A DNA stretch of 64,000 bases. Origin: Pardosa pseudoannulata. Taxonomy: Eukaryota > Arthropoda > Arachnida > Araneae > Lycosidae. A program made the position numbers and the translations under genes. The first letter of the stretch is position 1; each line of letters starts with the position of its first letter. Below, one piece after another: positions 13,349 through 26,459 of the stretch. The notes under the pieces were generated by a model, which did not search any database, was not told where the DNA came from, and saw only the letters and a list, made by a program, of their open reading frames with translations. The stretch spans positions 45,088,691-45,152,690 of the forward strand of contig CM063502.1 of assembly GCA_032207245.1 (NCBI GenBank), given 5' to 3'.

Positions 13349-14374
13349 ATGGCCCAAAGGAAGCATTTGGATGATTTTTTAAGTGGTAGAATTATCGGAC
13401 GACTGGAATGTGGACGTACCCAGCTGGAAGTATCCGAGGAACTTGGAATCGCACAGAGTGTCATCTCCAGGCTTTGCAACGATTCAAACATGATGATAAT
13501 GTGAGTAGATGTTACAGCACAGGTCGCCCCCGAGTTACTACGCCGAATGATGACCGGTATTTGGCAGTTACTGCCAAAAGAAACAGACGGAGCACAGCAT
13601 CAGACCTGTTTCGTCAGCTCTCTTCAGCTACCGGTACGACAGTTTCAAGACAGACCGTGTACAGACGCTTAGGGAACATTGGTCTATATACTCGTAGGCC
13701 TATCAGATGTATTCCCCTTACCGCAACTCAATGTCGCCTGCGATTATGCTGGGCTAGAGAGCAGAGATTGTGGACACCGCAACAGTGGTCTTGTGTGATG
13801 TTTTCCGACGAGTCCAGGTTCAGTTTACATTGATTCTCGCTGGACTTTCATATGGAGAGCGCCAGGTACCCGTTACCACCAAGAGAACACCATTGAACGA
13901 CACCGTTACGGTGGTGCAGGATGGCTCGTTTGGGGAGGAATTATTCTTGGTTCCAGAACTGACCTGCATGTTCACAGTATAAAGATGACAGGCCACATCT
14001 ATCGGGATATCATTCTGGAACAACATGTACTTTTGTTTCGGGGCGCCATGGGTCCTGAATTTCTGTATATGAATTACAACGCCCGACCTCACCGTGCAAA
14101 CATTGTAGACGAATGCCTTCAATCGGAGGATATCACCCGTATGGATTGGTCAGCATACTCACCGGACTTGAATCCAATAGAGCATGTGTGGGACATGCTT
14201 GGCCAACGAATTGCAGCCCGTCAACCCCCTCCCAACTGTCTATCGGAACTTCGGAGGGCATTGATTGATGAGTGGTGTAATTTTCCCCAAGATCAGATTG
14301 ATAATCTGATACTCAGCATGCGTAGGCGTTGTAACGCTTGTATTGCATCGTCCGGGACACATACTCCGTATTAA
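13349..14374 (+). pseudogene. Tc1-like DD34E transposase, frameshifted
   Basis: Cut-and-paste transposase that would bind the element's inverted repeats and catalyse excision and integration at TA. The ATG at 13349 opens MAQRKHLDDF, a typical Tc1 N-terminus with a helix-turn-helix. About 42 codons on, a one-base deletion near 13474-13476 shifts the frame; the second piece (to 13833) carries the GRPR linker (about residue 58), a second HTH (SRQTVYRRL) and the first catalytic Asp in MFSDESRF (about residue 153). A second frameshift and TGA occur at 13829-13833; the third piece reads to TAA at 14372-14374, ending HTPY. The second catalytic Asp, normally in a DDNARPH-type motif, is replaced: the protein reads MNYNARPH (Tyr codon 14075-14077). 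The final Glu is present in SPDLNPIEHVW, 34 residues later, matching DD34E. Conceptual length of about 341 aa is normal for Tc1. Three independent lesions make it dead. Confidence 0.96.
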
Positions 14375-14509
14375 CCATCAAACTAACCATGTTATACTGT
14401 TTTCTGTAAATAGGTTCTTTTTTGAAATTTGCTTCAGGGAGTAAAAATCGCAATTTTTATTAATTATGTCAAACATATAGCATCTTTTTTTGCTCTTTAC
14501 CTTTTGTTT

Positions 14510-14515
14510 AATAAA
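14510..14515 (+). terminator. Candidate polyadenylation signal of the Tc1 element
   Basis: AATAAA lies 136 bases after the transposase stop codon and before the right terminal repeat. Assigned by motif and position. Confidence 0.35.
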
Positions 14516-14574
14516 TAGACTTTACAAATAAGTCAAATTTGTGTTGCTTTTGTCTCTTTCATTGCCTGAACTTC

Positions 14575-14601
14575 ATTATCCTTAATTTATGGACATGAGT
14601 G
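14575..14601 (-). repeat. Tc1 element right terminal inverted repeat
   Basis: Reverse complement starts CACTCATGTCCATAAA; followed by TA at 14602-14603. Partner of 13100-13126. Confidence 0.95.
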
Positions 14602-14603
14602 TA

Positions 14604-15359
14604 GATCTTTTCTCCTTTACCATTGATTACAGATGGTAAAAAATTGCTACCAATAAGATAAATATTCCTTTTCAGATATTTTTCAATTTTCAAATTCTAA
14701 ACCTAATTTTTTTTTACATTTCCTCTTTCCAATTATTACATTTAGTAAATGTTGAAATTTGTTCTAAGAACTACAAGAAAATTCCATTACTCTATGATAA
14801 AAATTGACCGAGATATCTAAATTCAAAAATCGGAAAATTTCAAAGATTTTTCTTCTTCTTTGGGGATCAGTTAATAGACTCATCCATTTTACTTGAAAGG
14901 AACTAGGGTTCTCTAAATATTAACTGTTTGTGTAAACATAGTAGAGTGGGTATACAATGTACTTTAAAATAAATGTAAGTTTTAATACTATCTTCCCTTT
15001 TCACATTAAAAGAAAATTCTCAACCTGATTTCAACCTGGACTAAATAATTAATATTTTTAATTCTCTAATTAATTAATATTATGAAGTCCCCTAAAGAGA
15101 AAAGAAATCTTTAAATATTCGGAAATTTTGAATTTAAAAATGTCTGTCAATTTTTGAACTGAGAAACAGAATCTTTAGTGTTACGGTTTTCAGGACTAGC
15201 TTCAATTTTTATTAAATATAATAGGAAAGAGAAGAACCTATAAAAATTTACACCTTAGATATTCCTTTAAATTAAATTTTTAAGTTTGAAAATACAAAAC
15301 AAGAAAATATTTTCTTCTTTGAAGCATTTTTAATTAAATGTATTTATCTGTGTCCAACG

Positions 15360-15363
<4 letters not shown>
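14604..15363. other. AT-rich, nothing recognised
   Basis: Plain AT-rich DNA between the Tc1 element and the first large TA array. No gene or repeat boundary seen. Confidence 0.5.

Positions 15364-15431
<68 letters not shown>
15364..15431. repeat. (TA)n microsatellite
   Basis: Uninterrupted TA array of about 68 bp. Confidence 0.97.
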
Positions 15432-15433
<2 letters not shown>

Positions 15434-16085
15434 AAAACATATAAGTATGGAAAATATTTTAGAAAATATTGCGAAGTTGAAAGCCATAATTTTGCTTTCC
15501 AAATATATGAAACAGAAACAAAGAAGATAAGAGCTAAAATAAATTAAATTTGAATAGTAAATTAAATTATTTCCTACGCACAAAGTCAATATGTTTTTAA
15601 TTTTTGCTTATAAGGGGAAATTTATATAGGGTGCAATATTTTAGTCGGTAAATAAAAAATAGGAAGACTCAATCGACATCTGGTTACTAACAATTACTTC
15701 AGGATAATAAACTAAATCTTCGAAAACATTCAGGTTTTCTCGAGAAATTTCTTTTATTTTATACTTATTATATTAAGCAGTGAATATTACTCAAAGATAT
15801 GAATATCAAAACACCTCATTCGGAACAATTTTCTTTAACTATAAATTGTTGTCTAGGTTTCTTTATTGAATTATATCTTATTTTAGAACTTAGTTTAGGA
15901 GAACAGGCTTTCTAAGTTATTCTTATTTACCTTAAAAAAGTGTTTTAGGCCGCTACAAATTTTCAAGCTGAAAAAAAAATATATTTTATGGGAACAAAAT
16001 TGAGAAAGTGATATATACGTTCTTCTTATTTCTTAAAGTTATTTTTGTGTAGATTTTAGTATCTTTATACATTTTGAAAATATTT

Positions 16086-16088
<3 letters not shown>
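15432..16088. other. AT-rich, nothing recognised
   Basis: No gene or element boundary is visible between the two TA arrays. Confidence 0.5.

Positions 16089-16168
<80 letters not shown>
16089..16168. repeat. (TA)n microsatellite
   Basis: Uninterrupted TA array of about 80 bp. Confidence 0.97.
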
Positions 16169-16171
<3 letters not shown>

Positions 16172-16483
16172 CTTACAGATTTCTTTAGATAAATAATAAA
16201 TTGAACTGATAAAAATAAAATGCAAAATTTCAATAAAAATGATATTTTTAAAGCAGAATATTCTATTTTATATATGTCTGTAAACGTTGTCCTTTTATAA
16301 CGGTATTTATATACTGATTTATGTATTCTAATACTAAATTTTTTATTCTCTTATGCAGAAGTACGGCAATTTAATATAGAATGTATTTAATTGTTATAGT
16401 ATATTGTTTCTTTCCCTAATTGCATATCATACTGTAATTACTGTTTTTAAATGAAACAGTTGAGATACCACTTATGTATTCGA

Positions 16484-16700
16484 GCTGAGCGATGTCCGAA
16501 TGGTTAGGGTGCTGGCCTTCGGAACCTGAGTTCGTTGGTTCGAATCCCACTATGGCATGGATGTTTGTAGCCGTTAGGAATCGTCTTTAAGCAGTAGGTC
16601 CCGCTATCATTAACCCTCGTGTTGCAAAAAGTAGATCGTAGAACACCAAAACTGAAAGCTATATAATCGTTCTGTATTCAGATGGACTGATTAAAGTAAT
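16484..16700 (+). mobile_element. tRNA-derived SINE, fullest copy
   Basis: The head reads like a Ser/Leu-type tRNA: A-box-like TGTCCGAATGGTT at 16494-16506 and a perfect B box GGTTCGAATCC at 16537-16547, with spacing normal for an internal Pol III promoter. A non-tRNA body follows, including TCTTTAAGCAGTAGGTCC (about 16584-16601) and a block with GTGTTGCAAAAAGTAGA (about 16620-16636). The same body recurs at 46270-46365, which shows this is a dispersed repeat and not a lone tRNA gene. The anticodon arm does not pair cleanly, so no isotype is assigned. The tail is AT-rich with short repeats (AATTACCTT twice near 16710-16730); the 3' boundary is approximate and no target duplication was identified. 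Confidence 0.75.
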
Positions 16701-16739
16701 GAATTAATTACCTTGAATTACCTTATTGAGGATATTTTA

Positions 16740-17404
16740 TAAAAAATCTTTTACTAATCTATACATATTTTTAAGATTTTCGCTAGTCACTCCTCTTGCA
16801 TTCAATAGCTTCAAGTCAAGATTAAAGCGATTTTTATTTAATGAAGAGATGAAATACTTTGTGAAATGAAAAGACACTTTTTATGAATTTTATAATAAAA
16901 AGAAATAATAATGTTTCAGACTTAAACAATCCTCTAGACAATAAATGTTTCAATGATTAACAATAAACTATTCAATATGAAAACATTTGTAATTAGATTT
17001 GATATTTTGACGTCCAGATTGCATAACCACGCTATTAGGTATCTACATATTCTCTACCGAATACTAAATTCTAATTAAAATGGTGTCATACTGATGAATA
17101 AATATATGCCTAGAATTTATACGAATGACATGCAGTTTTTAATGTTTTCATTTTCCAATAATATATTAGCATAAATCTGAAAGGACTCTCAGTTTTTCCT
17201 TAATGCTTTTTTATATTTCGCTGCTCGTTTAAAGAAAGAAATTAATTTTTTTTTGTATAAATTAGAAAATTTAATTTTAAATGCTTATTTAAAGGAATAT
17301 AAAAGAATGAGAAAATTATTTTAAATACCCGATTCATCAAACGCAAATATACAGAAGAAAGTGAGATAAGTATATATAGGCAAGTAATCTTTCAGATTAT
17401 TTTT
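16740..17404. other. AT-rich, nothing recognised
   Basis: Single-copy-looking AT-rich DNA between two SINE copies. Confidence 0.5.
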
Positions 17405-17500
17405 ATCGATTAACTATGACGTAGAAGTTTGTATTTAAAGTCTATACGGTTCAATTCTTATTGAAACTACTGGTTAGTCGCTTTAAGCAGTAATTTTTAG
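17405..17500 (+). mobile_element. Degenerate copy of the 16.5-kb SINE (possible)
   Basis: A B-box-like CGGTTCAATTCTTATTG (about 17448-17464) is followed by CTACTGGTTAGTCGCTTTAAGCAGTA. These parallel GGTTCGAATCCCACTATGG and GTAGCCGTTAGGAATCGTCTTTAAGCAGTA in the 16.5-kb copy, in the same order and at similar spacing. Similarity stops after AAGCAGTA and the A box is not clear. This could be an old, heavily mutated copy; a short chance match is not excluded. Confidence 0.4.
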
Positions 17501-17753
17501 TTAGTTAAATTTTGAGTAGCAAGCTATTTTCAATAACTTCTTAATACCAACCAATAATTAGGGCCTGTTTTTGTTACCTTAGTTGGTGAATTATCTAGAT
17601 AATCCTCATTTGTAAACATGTAAAACAGCTTCCTCTTTAAATAAATAACTAAAAGAATATTTAAAATACTCAGAATTCTTAAATTTAAAAGAAGGAAAGA
17701 AGCTTTTATACATAAAAAAGGAATCCCTGCAATATGTTGTCTTCTATGTTATA

Positions 17754-17862
17754 CAGGGTGTCCTAAAAGGTCATTTGCAAACTTAACATGCCGGTCTGTC
17801 ACATGACGCTGAACAAGATTTACATAGGAACTTGTGTCTGAAAATGCAAACTGCGACCGCTA
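17754..17862 (+). repeat. Left 109-bp terminal inverted repeat
   Basis: Shares with the right end, in order, CAGGGTGT, AAAAGGTC, CAAACTTAACATGC, GGTCTGTC, GAACAAGATTTACATAG, GTGTC and GACCGCTA. The match ends at CCGCTA on both sides. Confidence 0.9.
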
Positions 17863-17953
17863 CAGTGCTGTGATCACGAGTGTGGAGCAGGAGAAAAAAA
17901 ATATGATATCGACAGCGGTGTTAATATGATTTTTACTACAGATGAGGATTACA

Positions 17954-18207
17954 TCAGAGCAAATGCTCAAAACTGCTTCCCTTCGCCACAATGCACGTTT
18001 CACAACGTCGGCGCATGCATTAACGAACCTGTTCAATTTGTCCATGAGTGTCACGGACACGTGCTGCCGCTTCCGCGATTCTGGCGATAAGATCTATGTC
18101 AGATGTTAGGGTGTCTCGTACACCATGGACTTCATGTGTCCCCACAGGTAGAAATCCAGGGGAGTCAGATCAGGGGATCGCGGCGGTCCGCCTCTACCGA
18201 TCCAGCG
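17954..18207 (-). pseudogene. C-terminal fragment of a mariner-like transposase
   Basis: On the minus strand from 18207 the frame reads RWIGRGGPPRSPDLTPLDFY followed by LWGHMKSMVYETP. SPDLTPLDF holds the third catalytic Asp of DDxD (mariner-type) transposases, where Tc1 has Glu. A frameshift then follows, and the next frame continues LTSDIDLIARIAEAAARVRD, an in-frame TAA after EQVR, then CMRRRCETCIVAKGSSFEHLL and a TGA at 17954-17956. The closing FEHLL is typical of this family. Only about 80 of an expected 340-400 residues remain, with no N-terminal DNA-binding domain and no first or second catalytic Asp. A short deletion before PPRSPD is also suggested by comparison with family members as I remember them. 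Open frames on the other strand or phase here are shadows. Confidence 0.85.
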
Positions 18208-18230
18208 ATTTTAAAGCAATTATTGCCCTC

Positions 18231-18339
18231 TAGCGGTCACAGATTGCATTGTAGGACACACGTTTCTATGTAAATCTTGTTCATCATGATAAGACAGACC
18301 AGCATGTTAAGTTTGTAAACGACCTTTTGGAACACCCTG
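18231..18339 (-). repeat. Right 109-bp terminal inverted repeat
   Basis: Reverse complement of the left terminus with scattered substitutions; ends at CCCTG followed by the TA target site at 18340-18341. Confidence 0.9.
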
Positions 18340-18343
18340 TATA

Positions 18344-19122
<779 letters not shown>

Positions 19123-19189
19123 AGAGTCAGGAGTCAGAGAGTGTGTGAGAGTAAGTGAACATGAATTAAAATACAGTTTTAAATATTAT

Positions 19190-22100
19190 AGAAATAATAC
19201 TAAAGGCAACAGAAATTAAGACATAAAACTGCAAAACGTCTAGCAGAGAACAATATTTTAAAATTGCATAACGTCTTACAAGAAATAATATTCAAAAATA
19301 AATTGATAACTCCATTTAAATACCTTATCTGAAAGAAATTGTTTAAAATGATGGAAAATGATCATCGCTCATAATAGTGGGTTCAGTTTAAAATTGCTTC
19401 CCATAAAAATACACCACACAGGGTATCATGTTGTATTTTCGATTTAACGTCTCCGCGTAAAGTTGATCTTCACTCGTGAATTAAGAAATGCAATTTATCT
19501 TGTCAAAATTCTTTTCTTTTCCATCTTGATAATTTATGGATATGTTAGTCACCTCTTCATATATGATTCATTTCATTCGTAATTCTCCTTTTCGAGATTT
19601 GCGCTTTTCGTCGGGGAAGAAAATGATTTTAATTTTCATATCATCGAGGTAACTATGCGAAGTTTTTTTGATGCAATGAAATTGTATTTGATAACATTTT
19701 TCATTTTATATTTTATCTCATATTTGATTTCCTCGAAAATGCTTATGTGTAAGTGGATTCCTTTATATAAATATTTCTTTAACGTCTTTGTTCTAATTAT
19801 TACAGAATATAAGAATACTTTTCGCTCCAGTTCTAATACAAAACTTAGATTTAATGAATGTTATTAAATTTTCGTTGCTTGAACAATGAATGCGAACTTT
19901 AAATTTATTGTTTTAACAATTAAATATTTAATATTAATAACAGCAGAAACTTAAGACGACTCAATTGCAGAATATGTAATAAATAATAATATTAAAAAAT
20001 AAATAGTTAACTCCGATTAATTACCTTATCTTAAATTGTTTAAAATATATCAAATGATTATGGCTTACAATAGTGAATATAGTTTTAAATTTATCACTGT
20101 AAAACTGTAACTCACACTGAATTGTGTTATATTTTCAATTAAACACATCAGAGTAAATTTAACCTTCAATTGTAAATTAAGAAATGAAATTCATGGTATC
20201 ATTTTTTTCAATTTTATATTATAGAGAAAATGTTAGGTAATCAACTTATTTGATTCATTTCATCTGGATTTCTACATTTTTAGCTTTACCTTGGGAATTT
20301 GAATGATTTAGTTCTCATAGCATCGAGGTAACTATACGAAATTATTTTGATGCCATAAAATTGTATATATAACATTTTTCATTTTATATTTTATCTCATA
20401 TTTGATTTCCTGTAAAATTTTTATATATAAGTGGATTCCGTTATATAAATATTTCTTTAACATCTTTGTTCAAATGATTACAGAATTTAAGAATACTTTT
20501 CGTTCCAGTTCGAATCCAAAACTTAGATTTGATGAATGTTATTAAATTTTCATTACGTGAGCAGTGAATAGAAATGTTAAATGAATTGTTCTAACGATTA
20601 AATATTTAATATTTATAACAGCAGAAGCTTAAGACTTCTCAATTGCAGAATATCTAACAAATAACAATATTAAAAAATACATTTTTAAGTCCATTTAATT
20701 ACCTTACTTAAATTGTTTCAAATAATTCAAATGATTATAGCTTACAATAGAGAATTCAGATTAAACCTTATCACTGTAAAACTGTACCTCGTATTTATTT
20801 ATGTTATATTTTCAATTAAACACATCCACTTAAAGTTGACCTTCAATTGTGAATTAAGAAATGGAATTCAAGGTGTCATTTTTTTTTCATTTTGATATCT
20901 TACAGATATGTTAGGTACATCCTCTTATTTGATTCATTTCATCTGGATTTCTACATTTTTATCCTTTCCTTGGGAAAGTGAATGATTTAATTTTCATAGC
21001 ATCGAGGTAACTGTGAGAAATTATATTGATGCAATGAATATGTATTTGATAACATTTTTTTCATTTTATATTTTATCTCATATTTGATTTCCTCGAAAAT
21101 GTTTATGTGTAAGTAGATTCCTTTATAAAATATTTCTTTAACATGTTTGTTCTAATGATTGCAGAATATAAGAATACTTTTCACTCCAGTTCTAATGCAA
21201 AACCTAGATTTAATGAATGTTATTAAATTTTCGTTGCTTGAACAGAGAATGCAAACGTTAAATTTATTGCTCTAACAATCAAATATTTAATACTATTAAT
21301 AACAGTAACTTAAGATTCCTCAATTGCAGAATATATAAAAATAATAATATTAAAAAATTTGTGAATTCCATATAATTACCTTACCTTAAATCTTATCTTA
21401 AATTGATTACAATAATTCAAATGATTATAGCTTACAATAGTGAATTCAGTTTAAAATTTATCACTGTAAAACTGTACCTCATATTGAATTATGTTATATT
21501 TTCAATTTAATGCATCAGCGTAAAGTTGATCTTCCATTGTGAATAAATAAATGGAATTCATGGTGTCATTTTTTTTATTTTTATATCTTAGAAATATGTT
21601 AAGTACATATTCCTATTTGATTCATTTCATCTGGATTTCTACATTTTTAGTTTTTTCATGGTAATTTGAAAGATTTAATTCTCATATCATCGAGGTAACT
21701 ATGCGAAATGTTTTTGATGCAATGAAATTGTATTTGATAACATTTTTCCTTTTATATTTTATCTCATATTTAATTTCTTCGAAAATGTTTATGTGTAAGT
21801 GGACTCCTTTCTATAAATATTTCTTTAACATCTTTGTTCTAATGATTACATAATATAAAAATACTTATCCCTCCAGTTCTAATACAAAACTTAGATTTAA
21901 TAAATGTTATTAAATTTTCATTACGTGAACAGTAAATGCAAACGTTAAATTTATTATTCTAACAATTAAATATTTAATATTAATAACAGCAGAAACTTAA
22001 GACCCCTCAATTGCAGAATATCTAACAAATAACAATATTTAAAATTAAATAAATTTTTAATTCCATTTAATTACCTTATCTTTCATTGTTTAAAATAATT

Positions 22101-22415
22101 CAAATGATTATAGCTTACAATAATGAATTAAGATTAATACTTATCACTGTAAATCTGTATCTCGTGTTTATTTATGCTATATTTTTAATTAAACGCATCC
22201 GAGTAAAGTTGACCTTGTGAATTAAGAAATGGAATTAATGGTGTCATTTTTTTTTCACTTTTATATCTTACAGATATGTTAGGTACATCTTCCTATTTGA
22301 TTATTTGCATCTAGATTTCTACATTTTTAGCTTTTCCTCGGGAAATTGAATGATTTAATTATCATAGCTTCGAGATAACTATGTGAAATTTTTTTGATGT
22401 TGTGACATTGTATTT
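19190..22415. repeat. Tandem array, unit about 680 bp, about 4.75 copies
   Basis: CATCGAGGTAAC-type anchors occur at 19642, 20321, 21000, 21688 and (CTTCGAGATAAC) 22368, steps of 679, 679, 688 and 680 bp. Each unit carries the same ordered blocks: AGCAGAAACTTAAGAC, ATTACCTTA, ATCACTGTAAAACTG, TCATTTCATCTGGATTTCTAC, the anchor, TATTTTATCTCATATTTGAT, and TTAGATTTAATGAATGTTATT. The first unit is the most diverged and the fifth is truncated after its anchor. Small frames (such as 19655-19867) are not preserved between copies, so the unit is noncoding. Confidence 0.95.
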
Positions 22416-22495
22416 GAGTTTTTCTACATTAATTGTGTCTTGTATTTTACTTCATTGAAAATGTTTAAATCCAAATTGATTATTTAAAACAATAC

Positions 22496-22702
22496 TCTTT
22501 ATCGCAAGGATAATACATAAGTTTATTTATCAGCCTAATCTTTATGTAAGTCTTATATTTACTCGATTTTATCTAGTTTCTGTTTTCAAAGTAGTGAGTA
22601 TCTTTATCGCAAGGATAATACATAAGTTTATTTATCAGCCTAATCTTTATGTAAGTCTTATATTTACTCGATTTTATCTAGTTTCTGTTTTCAAAGTAGT
22701 GA
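22496..22702. repeat. Perfect 105-bp tandem duplication
   Basis: Copy 1 (22496-22600) and copy 2 (22601-22702) are identical over their shared length, from TCTTTATCGCAAGGATAA to TTTTCAAAGTAGTGA. The lack of any mismatch implies a very recent event or an assembly artefact. It lies 80 bp after the end of the 680-bp array. Confidence 0.97.
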
Positions 22703-22910
22703 AATGTTGCTTTTAATTTAATCTAGAATACCTGGGAGAATATAAAGGTAATTAATATATTCAGAAATATTCGTAAATATAAAAAAAATCGAATATTGAT
22801 ATAAAAAATATTAACTTTGTTCATTTGTTTATTCATTATTCATTATTGTGATCTTAATAATGAATTTTGTACTTATTTTTTAATTTATTCGGTAAGAAAT
22901 AAATTTCAAA

Positions 22911-22914
<4 letters not shown>
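22703..22914. other. AT-rich spacer
   Basis: Nothing recognised between the 105-bp duplication and the next TA array. Confidence 0.5.

Positions 22915-22968
<54 letters not shown>
22915..22968. repeat. (TA)n microsatellite
   Basis: Uninterrupted TA array of about 54 bp. Confidence 0.95.
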
Positions 22969-22969
<1 letters not shown>

Positions 22970-23273
22970 CAATTTTCGTTCAAATGCAAGTGGTCACAGG
23001 GATTCTTTCCTATGAGATCAACAGCTTAGTCAGCGTTATTTAGCAATTTAGATATTGGAAGAGTGAACCATTTTTCCTGGGACAGATTGAAAATGTGCAA
23101 GTGGACAGCAAATTAGCCTTTATCCCAGATTCGGGAAACTGGTAAAAATAATTTAAGTTAGCGAACACTCCTTTAAATAACACAAATATCTTTTAAATAA
23201 CATGATGTGTTATTAGACATTAATCACCTGGAAAATTAGGTATAAAATAATGACAAGTGGTGAAAGGAAAATT

Positions 23274-23559
<286 letters not shown>

Positions 23560-24972
23560 AGAGAAATTAATTAATTAGACTTATCAATATGTGAAGGATG
23601 AATCATAAAAAGATATTTAATATGATTAGTAAGGTATCTAAACTACTTATTATAAAATAAGTCTTGTGTTTATCCCCACAACTAATTTGCATTTTTAATC
23701 AAATGATTGATACAAAGTATTCCTTTGTGATGGTATTAATATAAAAATGTAGTTTCAATATATTCCAATAGAACATTTTCATTTACATAATTTGTATATT
23801 TGTGTGGAGATTAAGAGAAATGAAAGGTTATGGCTTTAATATAGGTATACAGTTATAATTTATGCTTAAGTTACAAATTTTAATGCCAATTACACAAATT
23901 TAAAAGGTGAAACTACTAACGTATGAAATGATTTTTCTAGTCTAAAAAGATAAAAGTTTTTAGTATAATATAATTATTTCACACATCCTAATTTAACATT
24001 TAATATGCCAGGTGATCGTAATTAAATTTGGTCTATTCAGAGCAATTTGTACTTGTAAAATGTGCATAACTAAATGAACTAAATTACCCATTGATCTGGA
24101 AATTTGTAAACAGAGAACTAAAAAGATGTCCTTAAAGATTCCAAGAAAAATTATTCAAAATATTTCCCCTAGGGGCCGTGTTATAAACAAAATGCTTCAG
24201 AGAACATGCACAAAATAACTGTATGCGAATAATAACACATTCAAAACATTAATTTTAATACTTTAAAGAAGTTTAACATTTATAACCGCTATTTTTATAT
24301 TTTGAAGCATTATAAGAGTACAAAGAAAAATAACTGTACCATAATTGTAGTTATAGATTTGTAACACAAGCAATTGTAAGGGAAGGAGAAAATAATATAT
24401 ATTGGGAATTTTGGGTATAAAGTGGGAGTTGGAGTGTTTAGCAGATCTTTATGAATTTTGACGTCTACAGAAAATGCACTAGGTACAAATATCTCCTTAA
24501 AATGTGAAAGACCCCAGATCACATTTTGCGTTGAACTCGCCAGATGGTGAATTCATAGTTATCCGTTATAAAAACAAGAATATTCTTTATTAGTACACTT
24601 ATAAGAAATTCCAAATTGTATAAAGCTTTGAATTTCATACGTCCAATCCCGAGATTTCCATATAGACTACAAATGGGATAGAGAAAAATCTTAATACTGG
24701 ATCTGGAAACACTGAGTCTTTGAAAACATATAGTGGGCTGAAACAAAATCAAGGAAAAACCCCTTCAAAAAATTGTTCTAAGAAATACTGTACAGAACAA
24801 TTAATTACAAACGATTTTTAGGATAGTACTAAATGTTTACGATATATTTGCAATAACGAATAGTTGTAAAACTTATCCGAAGAATACAAAATTTTTGTAA
24901 ATTATTTTTTTTTCAAAATTAAACTTAAATATAAAAATTAGAAATATTAAATTCATAACTTATATAAAAAAT
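23560..24972. other. AT-rich, nothing recognised
   Basis: No supported gene. Two minus-strand frames at 24310-24522 and 24519-24752 have no recognisable motifs and differ in phase; I do not call them genes. Confidence 0.5.
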
Positions 24973-25520
<548 letters not shown>

Positions 25521-25544
25521 GAATCAATTTAATAAAATATTAAA

Positions 25545-26050
25545 CATACAAAGGGTACATGTACCTAAACTATTCAAAACCCCAAAAGGAGAACCGCATT
25601 AATAAATTAAAATACTTACTCTTAAGTAAACAAATAGTTATTCCATATTAGCCTAATAACTATCAATTGACGTTCATGGAAAACCAGATTATTATCTGAA
25701 AATGGCAAAAGTCAAGAAAAACTTCTCGCATTAACGATTGGTTTGAAAGCCGAAAGTTTCTGAGCGGGTTGGTATGCATTAATCGATAGAAGATTAAGCA
25801 AGCAGAAAAATTCTTATTTCGCCCAGCTAACGGCAGCTGGTTTAGTGACAGTCTCTGACAGAATACGAGAGAAATGTCAAATCAATTCCAGCTCCAAATT
25901 AAATGAAAATTTTCCTATCGAAGTCATTTGGGAATCCTGGAGTTCATTACAATTATTTTGAAAGGAAAACTATTAAGCATCGAATAGGAAATAGATAAAC
26001 ACATATATATGAAAATTTCATTTCAACATATGTATATTTTTATGAATTAG
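25545..26050. repeat. Microsatellite-bordered repeat, copy A
   Basis: First of three related copies. Diagnostic blocks shared with copy C are CCAGATTATTATCTG, AATGGCAAAAGTCA, TCGCATTAACGATTGGTTTG, AGCAGAAAAATTCTTATTTC and GCAGCTGGTTTAGTGACAGT. A giant TA array lies on its left. Noncoding: no frame is shared by the copies. Confidence 0.9.
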
Positions 26051-26185
26051 GATAAACTCATAGCACAATCAGTTAGTAAAATTAAAAGTCTATTAAAAAT
26101 TTAACAGAATAATTGTGAATAATGATACACTTTTTGCAGTAAATATATACTCATATACATACAAACATATATAAACACATGCATA

Positions 26186-26438
<253 letters not shown>

Positions 26439-26459
26439 TTATTTATATTCATAACTCTT

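Larger units (their letters stand above)
13100..14601 (+). mobile_element. Full-length Tc1-like transposon, inactive
   Basis: The 1,502-bp element is bounded by 27-bp terminal inverted repeats that differ at one base and is flanked by TA on both sides (13098-13099 and 14602-14603), the Tc1/mariner target duplication. Inside is one decayed DD34E transposase gene (13349-14374) with a TATAAA at 13272 and an AATAAA at 14510. Size, termini and protein all fit a Tc1 element. It is more GC-rich than the flanks. The coding region has two frameshifts and a lost catalytic residue, so the copy cannot supply its own transposase, but the termini look intact and might still be mobilised in trans. Confidence 0.97.
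17754..18339 (-). mobile_element. Non-autonomous mariner-like element, 586 bp
   Basis: The element begins CAGGGTGTCC and ends in the complementary GGAACACCCTG, with TA on each side (17752-17753, 18340-18341). The termini are long: 17754-17862 and 18231-18339 align as 109-bp inverted repeats with scattered mismatches. The 368-bp interior keeps only the C-terminal end of a transposase on the minus strand (17954-18207). The rest of the gene was lost by internal deletion, so the element is MITE-like and would need transposase from a full-length relative. It is much more GC-rich than its surroundings. Its right end abuts the (TATC)n/(TA)n array directly. Confidence 0.93.

Noticed and set aside
13820..14122. 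Minus-strand 100-residue frame inside the Tc1 element
   Set aside because: It is the complement of the transposase gene, whose plus-strand product is clearly recognisable. The short plus frame at 13770-13982 is likewise out of phase.
16484..16560. Functional tRNA gene
   Set aside because: The A and B boxes are good but the anticodon and acceptor stems do not pair, and the attached body recurs at 46.3 kb, so a SINE is the better reading.
17860..18233. Small frames 17860-18060 (minus) and 18048-18233 (plus)
   Set aside because: Both are out of phase with, or opposite to, the recognisable transposase C-terminus on the minus strand.
19655..19867. 70-residue frame in the first 680-bp unit
   Set aside because: The corresponding frame is broken in the other units and the composition is that of chance AT-rich sequence.
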